Source: Chaetomium olivaceum
Taxonomy: Eukaryota > Ascomycota > Sordariomycetes > Sordariales > Chaetomiaceae
Assembly: GCA_039881045.1 (NCBI GenBank)
Contig: JAYWVB010000005.1
Location: 868,001 to 932,000 of the forward strand
Direction: 5' to 3'
Length of the DNA stretch: 64,000 bases
The position numbers and the translations under genes are program-made. Of the stretch, positions 49,425-62,269 are shown piece after piece. Each line of letters opens with the position of its first letter. The first letter of the stretch is position 1. Under the pieces are notes generated by a model that saw only the letters and a program-made list of their open reading frames with translations, was not told the DNA's origin and ran no database searches.

Positions 49425-52400
49425 ATGACGACCCTAAAAGATTTCATGGGCAAAGCCCTCACGGCTCATGGCAGCGAGAGTTTGGTCAAGAAGTTACAAA
49501 ACGCGGCAGGACAAAAGGATGTTGGCGGGGAGCGCGCAATAGAGGTCATCGATACTGTGCTAGTCGGCACCGAGCTCACCTTGCCCGACATCTCAACACT
49601 TCGACTTGTCAAGTCGCTCCTGGAGGCCAGTAACAACAATCTCGAACTATGCCGTGGGCTGTTGACTGGAACACAAACGCCACTCACGGCGGAGGCGCTC
49701 TTTCGGCATCTCATCCCTCGCGCAAACATCGATCACCACTTCAGTGCCGGAGACAGGGTGGCCGCATACCATCTCCGATCTCGTTTCTTCCGTGTAGAGC
49801 CACTTGCTGCCATGACCGTTCTGATCGATGGCTTTGGCATCACAGAACGGGCTAGAGTTGTCGCTGTGCATGTGCTGAGGGTCATGAGCCAAGAAGGGCT
49901 TGGTGCCGGGGCGAGTGAGCTGGCTTCCTGGGTAAGGAAGGCGTCCCTCGAGACTACGGGTCCGCACACGGAGCCACCTAGCGACCAGGAGCTCGAGACT
50001 GCGGCCGGCTTTATCAGATCGTTGGCGGCCCTCTGCCGTGTCGCCGAGGAACCGGAAGACGTGCCTCAGCTCTACAACAAAAACTACCGGACGGTGCAAA
50101 GCATCACGCGCGAAGGGGTCGATGATTTTGCGGACGTGATCACCGCAACGGGTATGACGAAGGAGCGGGCCTTCAGTGTGCACGACAAAGCTGAGAGAAT
50201 CGACTGCTGGAATGACCACCTTTGGCTGGCCCTGATGGAGGCCCGGCAGCGCGGCGGCATCCCCATCACACCACCGCGAAAAGAACGGGATGGGAACTCC
50301 AAGACGGATGTTGGAAAGGAATACAACAATCTTACCGACATCTTCATGTTGCAGGACGAGACCTGCGAGACGTGTTGCTCTGTCACCGGCTTGTCGGCAT
50401 ACTTTGCAGACCTCATGGATCTGCTAAGCACCACGAAATGCAAGCCGGAGGAAACAGAGTCGCTGCTAGACATTCTCTCAAAGCGCCGGCCCGACTTGAG
50501 GGACTTGGAGCTGACCTGCGCCAACTCCCAAACCCTGATTCCCTACATAAATCTGGTGAACGAAACCCTCGAGTCGTTCATCCGACATAAGCACAAAGGG
50601 CTCCGCGCCTTCAACACGCCCGCCGACACCGACATGCAACAGTACCGCTGCGGCAATGAGGGCGACGACGATGACAAGCCCATTTACCTACCCGGCAGCA
50701 CTGATACCGAGATCTACGCCGTAGCCATCTCGCAACAAATGTTCCCGTTCCCATGCTTTCCCTATAACCAAGCACGCGACGCTTCGGCGCAGATCCTAAG
50801 CAGTTTCAAGGTCAACATGGCAGAGCTTGTGGAACTCTACCGCGCGCCGGAGAAGATCTTACGGCGGGTCCCCCAACCCCAGCGGAGCGGCGCAACGGAG
50901 GCGAAGTTAACGCAGGGGATTACCGAGGTGTTTGCTCGGCAACAAGCTGCTGAGACACTTGGAATGCAACACGCCGAGTTTGTGGCCACCACAGGCGAGA
51001 CCTTCTTCCCCTCTTGGGTGGCCGATCTTGTCCGCGGCCTAACCAGCGATCTCCGTATCGACACGGCGTGCCCCTGGGAAACAGCGACGCTGTGGGGATA
51101 CGAAAGCACGACGGACATGTCGGACAGGGAGAAGGGCGTGGGTCTGTCGTTTATCAAGCGGCAGCTCATGCGGCGGTCCAACCTGGAGTTCCAAGACGTA
51201 GTCGACCTTGTCAGCACGCGGTCGTTCAACCAAGACTTGGTCATCACTAACAAATCCGGCTCCGATGCGTTTGATAGCGCCATCGAGAACCTCCGTCTGT
51301 TGTGCGGCTCCTCGACGCCCCCTTTCACCGCCCTTACCGAGGAGGTGTGTTTCCGCCTCCAATCTTTCTTGCGTCTCCGGGCCAGGCTTGGGTGGTCAAT
51401 TCGCGACCTCGACGCCGCGATCCACTGCCTGCGGACCCGAGAGATGGAATCGGCAGCGTCGGGGTCAGGGTCCGCTTTGGCAACGACCATAACAACGGAC
51501 TTGACAATAACACCCGCGGTCGTCAAGGGTCTCGCGGCCATCGTACGCCTGAGTGCCATATCGGGCTTGGACGCCATGTCACTGTTGCCCCTTTGGGGGA
51601 ACATGGACGCGTACGACACGTCGTCGTTGCTCTACCGAACCTTTCTCACACCTGCACTGGGACATATTTCCAACGCCTTTCAGCGCCCCGCCGATGGGCG
51701 TGTCTTTCTCACCAAGAAGAACAAGACACTCCTGGTGTCAGAGAAAACGGCTTTGTGTACCGCGCTGCGGTGGCCCACCGAGCGATTTAATGACCTGCTG
51801 AAAATAACGGGGCTAGATAAGCCCGTCGATGGCAAGGTGGTCAACTTGGACGTGGATGCTGTGTCCCGGCTCTATCGCCACGTCCTGCTCTGCCGCATGT
51901 TCTCCGTCAGACCCGACGATGCTGTGCCGTTCTTCAGGTTGTTCTTTGGCAAGGGCGTCGAGACTGGGTGGAGAAATCCGCTCGAGAATCCCATGGCTAC
52001 ATTGGCCGCCGTCCAGAAATGGAAAATGCTTTTGGAGTCGAAGTGGACGGTAAAATCCCTGTTGGATGTTGTCGAGTACAAACCCGATGGCAATGAGAAG
52101 GGGATCAACAACGAGGACGAAACCACCATGGCCTTGGGACTCAAACTCCTGTCGGTCATCTCGCAAGGGGTTAAGGACATTCAGAAATCGCTCCCCTTTC
52201 TCTCTTCCAACGGCGCCGGGGTGTCCAGTCTAGAAAGCACAAGCGACTGTGCTGCACGGACCTTTGACCAGGAAACAGCGGCCGTCATTGTCGGTTTTGT
52301 CGAAGGTGCGTAGTCGAGGACCAACACGCTTCTTTTGTTGAGGCACATCACTGACAGCCAACAGGGACCCAGTTACAATCGACAACCGTGCCCCTCAAGG

Positions 52401-55400
52401 ACAAGGATGAGCTGCAAGCGCTCCTAACAGAATCGGAGTCATGGACAGCAAAGATTCTTGTCTCTGCTGCTCATGGCAAAGACCGGTCCGTTAGGGCCGA
52501 CCTTGAACTCAGGGGTATACTCAGCGACGTCGAACAGACTTGGCTCAACACCCTCGTCACCAAGCCACCAAAGGTCAAGGAACAACTGCAGGAATTGGTA
52601 AAGAGATCGGTGAAGCCAAGGCAACTGCTTGCATCTCGTTTCGACTGCACAGACACCACGAAGCAACAGACACCCGAGCTCAAGGCCCTATTTGAGGATG
52701 TACCAAAAGACGACACCGATATCCTGGCCCAACAACTTATTAGAGAGCGCAGGCGTGCTTTCATTCACCTTGCGGGTCCAACGATAATCCGGGACGACCT
52801 CAAATCCCATATCGTCGACGCGGTCAAGGAGCTAGTGCCGGATGTTGAGGAGGCCTCCATCCCCGTCCTTCTCTCGAACGAGGTGCGCAGCGGGTCAAGC
52901 GAGCCCATATCGGCAATGGCGGCTCTTGAGGGTCTCGGCAACGAGCTCAGCAAAAACCAGATCGTCCTCACGGGTACGCCGAAAGACGATCAGGGGAACC
53001 TCGATGTGTACTTGCAGTTCCTGGTCGGTGCGGCAGCTGACACTTTCACCTTCTCATATGGTGACGGCAATGGGGTACTTCCATCACCAAGTCCGAACCT
53101 GTCGCTGAACGGAGTGACTTGCGAATCTAGTGAGGGGGCATGCAGCTGGAAGCCTTTGAAGCTCGCTCCGGGCCGGGCCTACCGCCTGCAGGGCAACTTC
53201 CCTCCCTCAAAGCTTCGGTGGTCGACGCCCAAGTCCCTTGCATCATCCCCGCTCCCTCTGTCAGATGGGGGTGACACGATACAATTTCTGCCGGCAAAGA
53301 AGGTTTCACTGGCTTCTCGAGTTGCCGCGGCAATGAAGCGGATGGGCGGTATCTGCAAGACCCTGGGCCTGACCGCCAGCGACGTCGAGTATGTCGGACC
53401 TAAACCCGCAGCAGACACGGGCAGCTCGACGACGTCAAAGTTCCCACCCATTCTTTCAGTCGACTTCAACGGCCTGGCGCCCAACGACCTGGTCCGGCTA
53501 CAGCAGTATTGCGATCTCCGAGACGCGTTGAAATCGAGAAGCAGTCAGCCGTCATCACCCCCATCCCAATCTCCAGGGGGGTTCTACGGACTTCTCGAGT
53601 GGCTCTCCAGGAACCCGCCCAGCAACGCCAGCAGTGCAGAAGCGGTCGCCGCCAAGGTCGCAGACTTTACAGGATGGGATGTGGCTCGCGTGGAAGCATT
53701 GATTGAGCAGAAATACCCGCGGCACGACGGCGCCGAGGTCGTCACGGAGCTCCGCAGTCTGGACGCCCTGCTTTCCCTGCGAGCCATCATGGCGCTCGAC
53801 AAGAGACTCGAGGCCGCCGCGGGCGCAAGGTCCAGGCCGTCCATGGCAGTCATGTTTGGTCTCGCACAGCCAAGCCTGGCGCTGTTCAACACGGCCCTCG
53901 CTGACGCACAACTCGCCCGCGATCTGCAGGCAAGACTGACTCCGTCGCAGCGGGCGACCGCCGACGAGGCCCTGATGGAAAACCAGCGCAGGGCACTGGT
54001 GGAGTATCTGCTGCAGGACAAATACGTCTCCGGGACGTTGGGGATCCGGGACGCCGACGGCCTGTTCGAGCACTTCCTCATCGATGTCCAGATGGGCCCG
54101 CAGCTGCGTACCTCCCGCATCAAGCTGGCCATATCTGTGGTCCAGCTGTTTGTACAACGATGCCTCCTCGGACTCGAGAAAGGTGTGGGCAAGGGCAGCC
54201 TGGTCCGCGCGGATTGGGAGTGGCGCCAGCAACACAACCTCTGGGAAGTCCACCGCAAACTGTTCTTGTATCCGGAGAACTGGGTCGAGCCGACTCTCCG
54301 CGATACCAAAAGCGAGCTATTTGAGCAGTTTGAGGCCAGCCTGATGCAGAAGAACCTGAGTGTTGAGACCTTTACACGCGCCATCAAAACGTACGTCTAC
54401 GGCCTCAACGACATCGCCCGCCTCGAGGTGGTGGCGTACCTGCAAGACGGCAGTGGGATGGACGACACCTACCATATCTTTGCTCGCACCCGAGCAGCTC
54501 CATACAGCTTTTACCACCGCAGCCTGCTGGTGGCCCGGCCGGCTGAAAGTGGCGGCGCTGTCTTCTGGAGGCCCTGGACAAACATCGACATGGATATCCC
54601 CTCCCCCGAGACCGACTTAGATGGGAAGCGGCTCAACGAGACTGGCGCCCACATGATTCCCATCCTCGCCGGAAGCAGGTTGTATCTGTTCCTCCCACAC
54701 ATGGTACCCAAGACGCTTCCAGACACAACAGGCGTGAATGGGCTCTCAGCCGGTACCTTCGGGGATCTTGCTAAAAAGCAGGTGAAAGCAACAAAGGCGA
54801 AGCACATATGGGAGATCTCTATGGCATGGACCGAATTGACAGACGACGGAAAATGGACACCGAAGCGGGTTTCCCAGGGTTGCCTGAGCCTCGATGTCGC
54901 GGCTACACCGAGCGAGTTCCAATTCGACCCATTCCAAGAAAACAAAGACGGAGACACGCGCGTAACCCTGCTCGTTAGCTGCTCTCGCAAAGCACACGGT
55001 GCCTTCGTGTTTCGCGAAGATCAGATCAGCATCCTGGATGCGGGCACGGTAGAAAAGGAAAAGTGGGCGCCATTGGGCCGGCCATTCAACACCTCGTTCC
55101 AAACAATAGTCTGGAAGGGCGCAGCGGACACAAGCGACGTGGACGGAAGGGTCTCAGATGTGTCTGGCCCAAAACCACTTGTCTGGCTTCCAAAGGGACT
55201 CAGAGACATCGCATCGGGGGCCAAGTCCGTCAGCTGGACTCTGTCGCACAGCGGCGAGAGCAGGAGCGATCTGAGGCTGCTTGGGCTGGCCATCAGTTCG
55301 CAGCAAAGCGATGGTACTCAAGCCAGCTATTTCAACGTGCCCAGGGCCCAGCTCATACCTACCAAGGTCTGGTCAGGCGAGAAGCTTAACGAGAGTATGG

Positions 55401-58400
55401 ACTTGGCAAGACTGGATAACGTGCTATCGGCTAGTCTTGTGCAGGCCGCCGCAAATCGACTAGACCCCTTGAAGGTTGTGTACAGCTACCTGGGTGGACC
55501 AAAACCCGCGGAGCTCCCCAGCAGCTTTGGAAAGATAACCAGCGACCCGCCCAATTACCACGAGCTGGCCCAGCCGACTGCCATCTACGACTGGGAGTTG
55601 GGCTTGCACGCCGTCCTCCTAGCCGTCGACCGGTTTATGGCAACACAGCAATTTGACGAGGCCCTCCTAGCGGCACGTCTGGTGTTCGACCCGGCCATCG
55701 ACAACGTGCCCGGCCAGTCCTACTGGCGCTTCCCTCCGTTCCAGAAGTACGCCAAGAAGATTGCCAAGGACGGAAAGGAAGGCGACATAGACTTCCAAGG
55801 TCTCGGCAAGGAGATCCATAGGGCCATCTTGGAGCGGCGGTCCGCCGGCGCCCTCGTCCACACGACCGCTCGCGGCCGTCCCCAGGCCTACATGAAGTGG
55901 GTTGTTATGCGGTACGCCGAGGCTCTTATTGCCAGCGGCGACATGCACTTCCGTCGCGGAACCATGGAGAGCCTGCCGCTGGCTACGCAGCGTTACGTCG
56001 AGGCGTCGCACGTGCTGGGACCCGAGCCGCCGAGGGTGCCGTCACGCCTGGCAAAGAAGAAGGCCAAGGTGCTCACATATGCTACGCTAAAGAAGGAAGC
56101 CATCAAAAACGAGCTCGGTCTACCTTTCTCGGCCGAGCTGGTAGCAGGTAGCGGTGGCGGTGGCGGTACCGGCCATCGCGTGGCGGGGAGCTACATTATG
56201 TCCCCCTATTTCTGTGTCCCCTTGAACCCCAAGTTCAAGGAGCTACGCCGTCTGGTCAACCAACGCCTCCACAACTTGCGCAACTCGCTCAACATCGACG
56301 GAAAGCCGGTGTCATATGCACTCGTCGACCCGCCCATCGATCCGTCCGCTCTCCTGGCGCTCAGCGCTCAGGGGGGGTCCGTCTCCGGGGCTATGGCCTT
56401 GGCCGCCGGCAACCAGCATGGCCCGCTCCCCCGGCAACGGTTTGATCTCCTGCTCAGGCGGGCTCTGGACCTATGTGCGGAGTTACGGGCCCTCGGTGAG
56501 CGGCTGGTGTTGGCCATCGAGCGCAAGGAGAGCGAGGCCTTTGCGGCGCTGCAGGCGCGCCACACTACTGCCATCAGCACCATGACGCTGGCCATACGCA
56601 AGATACAGCTTGACGAAGCTAAACTGGCCATCGACTCGCTGACCCTGCGCCGCGAAGCACACAAATCTCAGTTGGCCTTTTACCTCGCCCTAATAGGAGA
56701 ACCAGAGACACTGATCCCCTCCCCGAAAACCCCCTGGACTGACATCCGACAGGATATTGCAGAGCCGACAAAGGATGATCTGCGCCTCTCGCCGCACGAG
56801 CAGTTTGAGATGAGGCGGGCCGACGCGGCGTCGACGTTGAACATGGTCGCGGCGGGCATGGACCAGCTCGTAGTGCCGCTGTGCTTGATTCCCAACTTTG
56901 ACACCAAGGTTCAGCCCATGGGCATCGGCATGAGTATGGCCATTGGCGGCGGCAACTTCTCGTCGGCGCTCCAGGCAAGCTCGGCCGTGGTGCGGAACGC
57001 GGCAACGGGGCTCCTCGAAGAAGGCAGCCGAGCATCCCGTAAAGCCACGCTCACGTCGCAGCTACAGGAGCGGCGGAAGCAGGCCAACTCACTCGGCCGC
57101 GAGATCAAGATGGTCGACAAGGAGATCGATATCCAAAACACGCGCATCCGGGCCGCCCAGCAGGAAATGGACATGCAGCAGGCCACGCTAGACCACACCG
57201 CGCAAACCGAGGCCTGGCTGCGCACCAAGTACACCAACGAGCAGCTGTACGGCTGGATGGAGAAGACTCTACGCTCGCTACACGCGTCCGCCTACGAGGT
57301 CGCCGCCGCCGCCGCCCAGCGCGCCGAAGCAGCCCTCGCCTTCGAACAAGGCCGCGACCTCAACCTCCTCCGCCGCGGCGCCCAGACGTCCGGGTCCTGG
57401 CAGGGTGTAGGCCTCCTAGCAGCCGACCACCTCTACCAAGACCTCAAACGGCTCGAGACGTCCAGCCTGGACACCCCCCCTCACGACTTCGAAATCACCA
57501 AAGCCATCTCCCTGCGCCAAACCAGCCCGAAAGCCCTCCTCCGCCTCCGCCTGACCGGCAGCACGACCTTCTCCCTGCCCGAACTCCTCTACGACGCCGA
57601 CTTCCCGGGGCACTACATGCGACGGATCCGGAGCGTATCCGTGTCCATCCCAGCCGTGCTGGGCGCGCACACGGGCATCAACGCCACGCTGACGCTGCTC
57701 AGCCACCGCTACCGCACCAGCGCGGGCGCCAACGCCGCCTCGGGAGCTGAGTACGCCTCTGCTGACCGCACCGCTTTCCGCACCGATAACATCCCGCTGT
57801 CGGCCATCGCCGTCAGCCGCGGCGCGCATGATGCCGGGGTGTTTGACGCCGTGGGGTCCACGGCGTCTGGGTCGCGGTATGGCCCGTTCGAGGGCGCCGG
57901 CGCCGTGTCGACCTGGCGGCTGGAGCTGCCGCCGCGGGCGCTGGCGCGGTTTGATTACGAGACGGTGGCGGATGTGGTCATGCATGTGCAGTATACCGCG
58001 GTCGATGGCGGGGCCGGACTGCGTGTGGCTGCGGTTGAGGCGGTGGAAAGTGCGGCGAGGGCTGTGCAGAGCGAGGGGAGCGCGGATGGGTTCTGGGCGC
58101 TGTGGGATCTGCGTAATGATTTCCCGGGTGCGTGGCACGCGTTTGCGTCGAGGTTGTTGGCGCTGCCGCGGTCGGCGCCGTCGCCGTCGGTGGAGGGTGG
58201 GGATGGGGGTGCTGAGGGAGATGCTGCGGGCGCTGCGACGACGTGTCTGCGGTTGGGGAATCTCAAGGACCGGTTGCCGTTCTGGTCGCGCCGTCAGAAG
58301 ACGCTCCAGGTGTGCGCTGTTTCGCTGATGTCCAAGAGTTCGATGCTGGTGCAGGGGGTGGACGTGTTTGGCGCAGATGGTATTGCGCTGTCGTCCGAGG

Positions 58401-58576
58401 TAGGGAAGGACGAGATACTGGGAGATTGCACGCTGAGGACGTGGTCAGGACTGAATGCGCAGAACCTGGACGGCTGGGAGGTACGGCCCAAAAAGGCGCA
58501 GCAGCTTCTAGGCGAGACGGAGACGGCGGTGGAGAATGTCTACATGATGATCCGTTATGTGTTTAAGGGGGAGTAA
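49425..58576 (+). CDS. TcA-like subunit of an insecticidal-type Tc toxin complex
   Basis: Two exons, 49425-52305 and 52365-58576, with a 59-bp intron (GTGCGT...CTGAC...ACAG) that splits a glycine codon; product about 3,030 residues (3,059 from the alternative ATG 49338, whose extension is only charged residues). Bacterial TcA proteins are about 2,500. The N-terminal VRP1/SpvA-like region shows CCSVTGLSAYFADLMDLL (~residue 311), RRPDLRDLELTCANSQTLIP and FPFPCFPYNQARDA. The large second exon has the hallmark WEVHRKLFLYPENWVEPTLR (~1586) of the neuraminidase-like/ABC-toxin region, an Ala-rich helical stretch beginning YTNEQLYGWMEKTL (~2582) as in the pore-forming part, and a C-terminal beta domain (DLRNDFPGAWHAF, DRLPFWSRRQKTLQV). 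TcA pentamers bind the target cell and form the channel that delivers the B-C cargo. No frame breaks over 9 kb and no signal peptide. Confidence 0.93.
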
Positions 58577-58924
58577 TTCGCACAGGCCAGGTCTATGTAT
58601 GTACCCACGGGAAGTCGGGAACGATTCGCAGATTCGATTTCCAATTTCACTGTAACGGGCTGTGCCCGAGGTGGGCCTCGGTAACCCTCGGCCAGCTCAC
58701 GTACAAGCACGATCCACCGAACCCCTGGATGAAGCTATTCCCAGTTGCCCCACAGCACACCGAACATTCTAGCAGTGCGCTCGGGCCACCGCACTCGCGA
58801 TCATAAAGCAGCCACGAGCTGCCAGACTCCCTCATCTTTCCTTTTCTTCTTCAAGCTTAGTGTACTCGTAGAGTCGTCACCAGATAGTTGCAATATACTC
58901 CTGGGACCGTTACATCACCATCGT
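58577..58924. other. Intergenic between convergent genes
   Basis: 3' ends of the TcA-like gene (plus) and the F-box-like gene (minus). Nothing else seen. Confidence 0.55.
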
Positions 58925-60340
58925 TCATTTCTCAGAGTTTCGCTCGCTACCTGGCTTTCCTCCACCCTCCCAATACCCAACCTGACCTTTCTGCCAGAGC
59001 TTAGAGCGCTCCTCGAATGACTTCATCATCATTTGATACTCCGCCTCAGGAAAGGGCCGCCTGATTCCTTCGTTTGGTGGTCCGGCTTCAACAACGGCGA
59101 GCAAGTCAACGCTTTGCATCCGATCCCAATCCCATAACACGTACGCGCGCTCTCGGAACCAGGCGTGGACTTCGAGCATGACGGACTCCAGGGGAGGGTT
59201 CCCAAGATGGGCGGCAAGCCAGGCTTCATAGGGTCCCCTGTCTAAATCGTAGCGGTCCCGAGCCGACGCCGCTGGCAGGAGCTCCTCTTGGGTGTATTCC
59301 TCTACCGGCTTATCGCCATCGCCGGAGGCCTCACTCAGCGAGGCCGCCGCCTGGGGGAAAGACGCGGAGCCTTTGTTGAACGCGGAAGACAACAGAGCCT
59401 GTTTAGCTTCATACGAGTTCGCCTTCATGAGTTTGTCAATAAATTCCAAGCCTTGAGATAGCTAGGCGTTTGGTGTAAGACAATTGTCAGCATCAACATT
59501 AGTATCTTGAACAAGAATTCTCACCCAAAGCTGATTCCATTCATTGTCGCGTCCGGTGCTTAGGTAGTCGATATCGAGTTCGCCAAAGTTAATGTCATGA
59601 GCAATGACATCCCGCGAAGCTGCAAACCATAGAGCAAAGTATCAGCTTCCATTATTATATGCCCACCGCAGATGAGCACCGCTTGCCGTCTCTGAGGGCT
59701 GCCTACTTTGACAAAACTTTGCTTCGAGGAACTCCTGGGCACAAGCGATCTGCTCGTTCTCCCACGGCGGGTGCCTTGAGAAGAACCAAGACTTTGTCTT
59801 CTCCTCAAACGCCTCATCGATACCGCTTGCCTCGGAGCGGAAGAGCTGGTAGAACAACTCGAGTCGATAAAAAGTACGACAGAAGCGATAGTCCTCGGTG
59901 GGCGATAAATCGATGCCACTATCGTTGCGGTTGCCCGGCGATAAATAGCCCCAGGCCTCCTTGGCAAAGGTGGTGGCGAACTTACGGATCAGCTCGTGCG
60001 TGCGAGCCATCCGCCGCAAGGTGCTCACCGGCATGGATGACACACGAGCGGAGAGCTGTGTCGGCTCGTTGTACAGCGTGTCCAGCAACCCCGGCACAGC
60101 ACCGTGGGCGGGCGGACGCGGCCAACGCGACACATCTAGCAGGGCAACCGAGTAGGGAAGCAGGGCAGGTGTGATCTGGTTACTAATAATCGCCGGCTGG
60201 ATCCCATGGTATTGTTTGAACGAGGTGTAAAAATGACGGCAGGCCAGCAGAGCCGGAGTCAAAGACCGCAGGTTGTCGAGCTTGCGCAGGATTGCGGCCA
60301 TTACCTCGCAAGGTAGTTCTGTAATCGTAATGGTATGCAT
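58925..60340 (-). CDS. F-box-like domain protein
   Basis: Three exons (60340-59707, 59619-59525 and 59461-58925) with introns of 87 and 63 bp keep the frame and give 421 residues. The N-terminus MHTITITELPCEVMAAILRK followed by LRSLTPALLACRHFYTSF is an F-box-like motif (LP.E....I...L...SL.....C..F). The remainder matches the layout of fungal F-box-like proteins with a helical body (YRFCRTFYRLELFYQLFR, PPWENEQIACAQEFLEAKF) and a short C-terminal domain (FRERAYVLWDWDRM). Such proteins may act as substrate receptors of SCF ubiquitin ligases; the substrate is unknown. No sign of frame damage. Confidence 0.75.
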
Positions 60341-61516
60341 GAGGGCAAGGTCAGGATGAATGTCTGCAAAAATGAAAGTTAACTGTGTGCCCGCCTTGTC
60401 GCCGCCATGTCATCAATGTCGTCGCTCCAGTTACCTTGTGTGGTCCAGTTAGCCAGGGGTTAGGTTTGGTAAAAGCAGGAAGCTCCAAAGCTGTGGAGAA
60501 GCTCAAATGTCCGTAGACGGCTCCCGATCGAATACGGAGATCGACTAGACCTTTCGAGACATTCCATCAAACAAGCCGGCAGGCAGAAAATACCCAATAG
60601 CGAGTAGGTATGGTACGTACCTGTCCCACACCCCATACTCGGCTCTGTGACGACCACTCACGAATTACTCTACCACCCAAGAAGTCAAGGTACTACTTAC
60701 TATTGGGCAGCATCAGCTCTCCGCCCGAGAAGGGGTTAGGGCAAGCTCACCCCCGCAGCTGAAAAGGGATGCGAGGGCCAATTTTTCCTTGATTCGCTTG
60801 GTACTAAAAATGTCTAGGGTAACTATCCGATCGTCGGCTCGCATATTCGTTGATAAAGAAGTGGAATCCGCACGCGTCGAATCGGAATTCAAAGATATCC
60901 AAGGCAGGCGAATTGGGGTATGTACTACATGTACCTGGTATGTACATGTACATTCATGTGCATGTAACGTACCGACTACGTGCAACCAGACAAAACTATA
61001 CCTACCTCGGTAACCTTGTCACCATCTAACCCCCACTGCCCCTTAGGCCCTATCCACCCACAACGACACATGCCACCAGACCAGCATACCCGCTCCAGCC
61101 GCCCTGATGCTTCTGCAGGAATAACGCCAGCTAAACGCGGCATCCTGACTGGAAGCGGGCGCCCACCCATGCATCATTCTCCTCTCATTTGGACGCCGTC
61201 GTTGCCAGGTGCATCAACCAAAGGAACCCAGCAATGGACGAGTCGCCCGGCGTGGTGCAGTGAGACGTGATCTGCGACAGCACATACCTTAGACATCTGC
61301 ATCCATCCAAAGTAAGCCTCCCATCGAGCCGAAGCAGGGAAGCCACCGCCATGGATGTCCCTCTCGTTTTGCCCCAAAGTCGAGCGTTCAAGGGGCTCCC
61401 CTAACTAAAGGTCAACTACCCAATCTCCCCGTACAACCTACGGCTCTATCTCAAGTCACTACTCCAGCTGGGTAGTCACTGAGGTGTCCCCCGTGGACCG
61501 ATCTGCCAAACCCGCC
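60341..61516. other. Intergenic with GTAC/CATG-rich tract
   Basis: No gene seen. At about 60918-60975 there is a run of alternating TACATGTAC-type palindromic words (TACATGTACCTGG, TATGTACATGTACATTC, CATGTGCATGTAACG). Similar words occur near 63955-63970. Confidence 0.5.
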
Positions 61517-62083
61517 ATGGATCCGGCCGAAATCCAAGCGCTCCTAACCAAATACCCCGATCTCAATCCCGACCTGACCTACAATGACACGTTAACAGCC
61601 CCGCACACTATCTACCAAAAGTACCGCGCGTACAAAGACCCCCACGAAGCAGCATCAAAAGCGGCCCGCGCATACAAGGTGCGCGCGTCGGCCGGCTTCA
61701 AGCGCCAGGCCGACAGTACCGACCTCGTGGGTAGAGTCGCGCAAAAGTGGTATACACAAGACGGCCACAGAGACCTAAGAGGACTGGCCGCCACCGCGGC
61801 CACCCTTTTCCAGACGTAAGCGTCTGTCCCTTTTCCTCCAGCTTGAAAACTACGTGAACCTAGCTGAGTAAACCCCTCGGGCACGTCCGGCAGCACCGCC
61901 GACCGGCGTCGTTCGTTCAATCAACAGTACGAGGACGTCCTCAAGGCCCAAGGCAAGATGATGAATGCGGCTCAACCTGACGCACACTACGATGGTCATG
62001 TAAAGGCAGCAGACGTGGCGGAAAGCTCCGCAAAGAACTTCACCAAGTTACAGAATGATCATGCAAAGTTTGTCAATACATGA
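61517..62083 (+). CDS. Small hypothetical protein
   Basis: Exon 1 is 61517-61815 (donor GTAAGC) and exon 2 is 61894-62083 (acceptor GGCAG), a 78-bp intron, 162 residues in frame. ATG 61517 begins MDPAEIQALLTKYPDLNPDL. The protein is basic and helical (HEAASKAARAYKVRASAGFKRQ; AESSAKNFTKLQNDHAKFVN). No signal peptide, membrane segment or known domain. The acceptor is chosen because it alone keeps the second exon open to its TGA. Confidence 0.5.
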
Positions 62084-62269
62084 ACTTCTATAGTGGACTC
62101 CACGGTATTTCCCACTAGTCGACTGATGGGGGTGATGAATGAGATTTAGCCCGCCTAGTTCGGCTTCTTGTATCTACGGAGAAGAATCTGGTAACTTATA
62201 GATAGGAGAACAAACACAGTTCATATTCGCGGGGCCCCCGACTTATATTATTATTCATACTCCGCTGTG

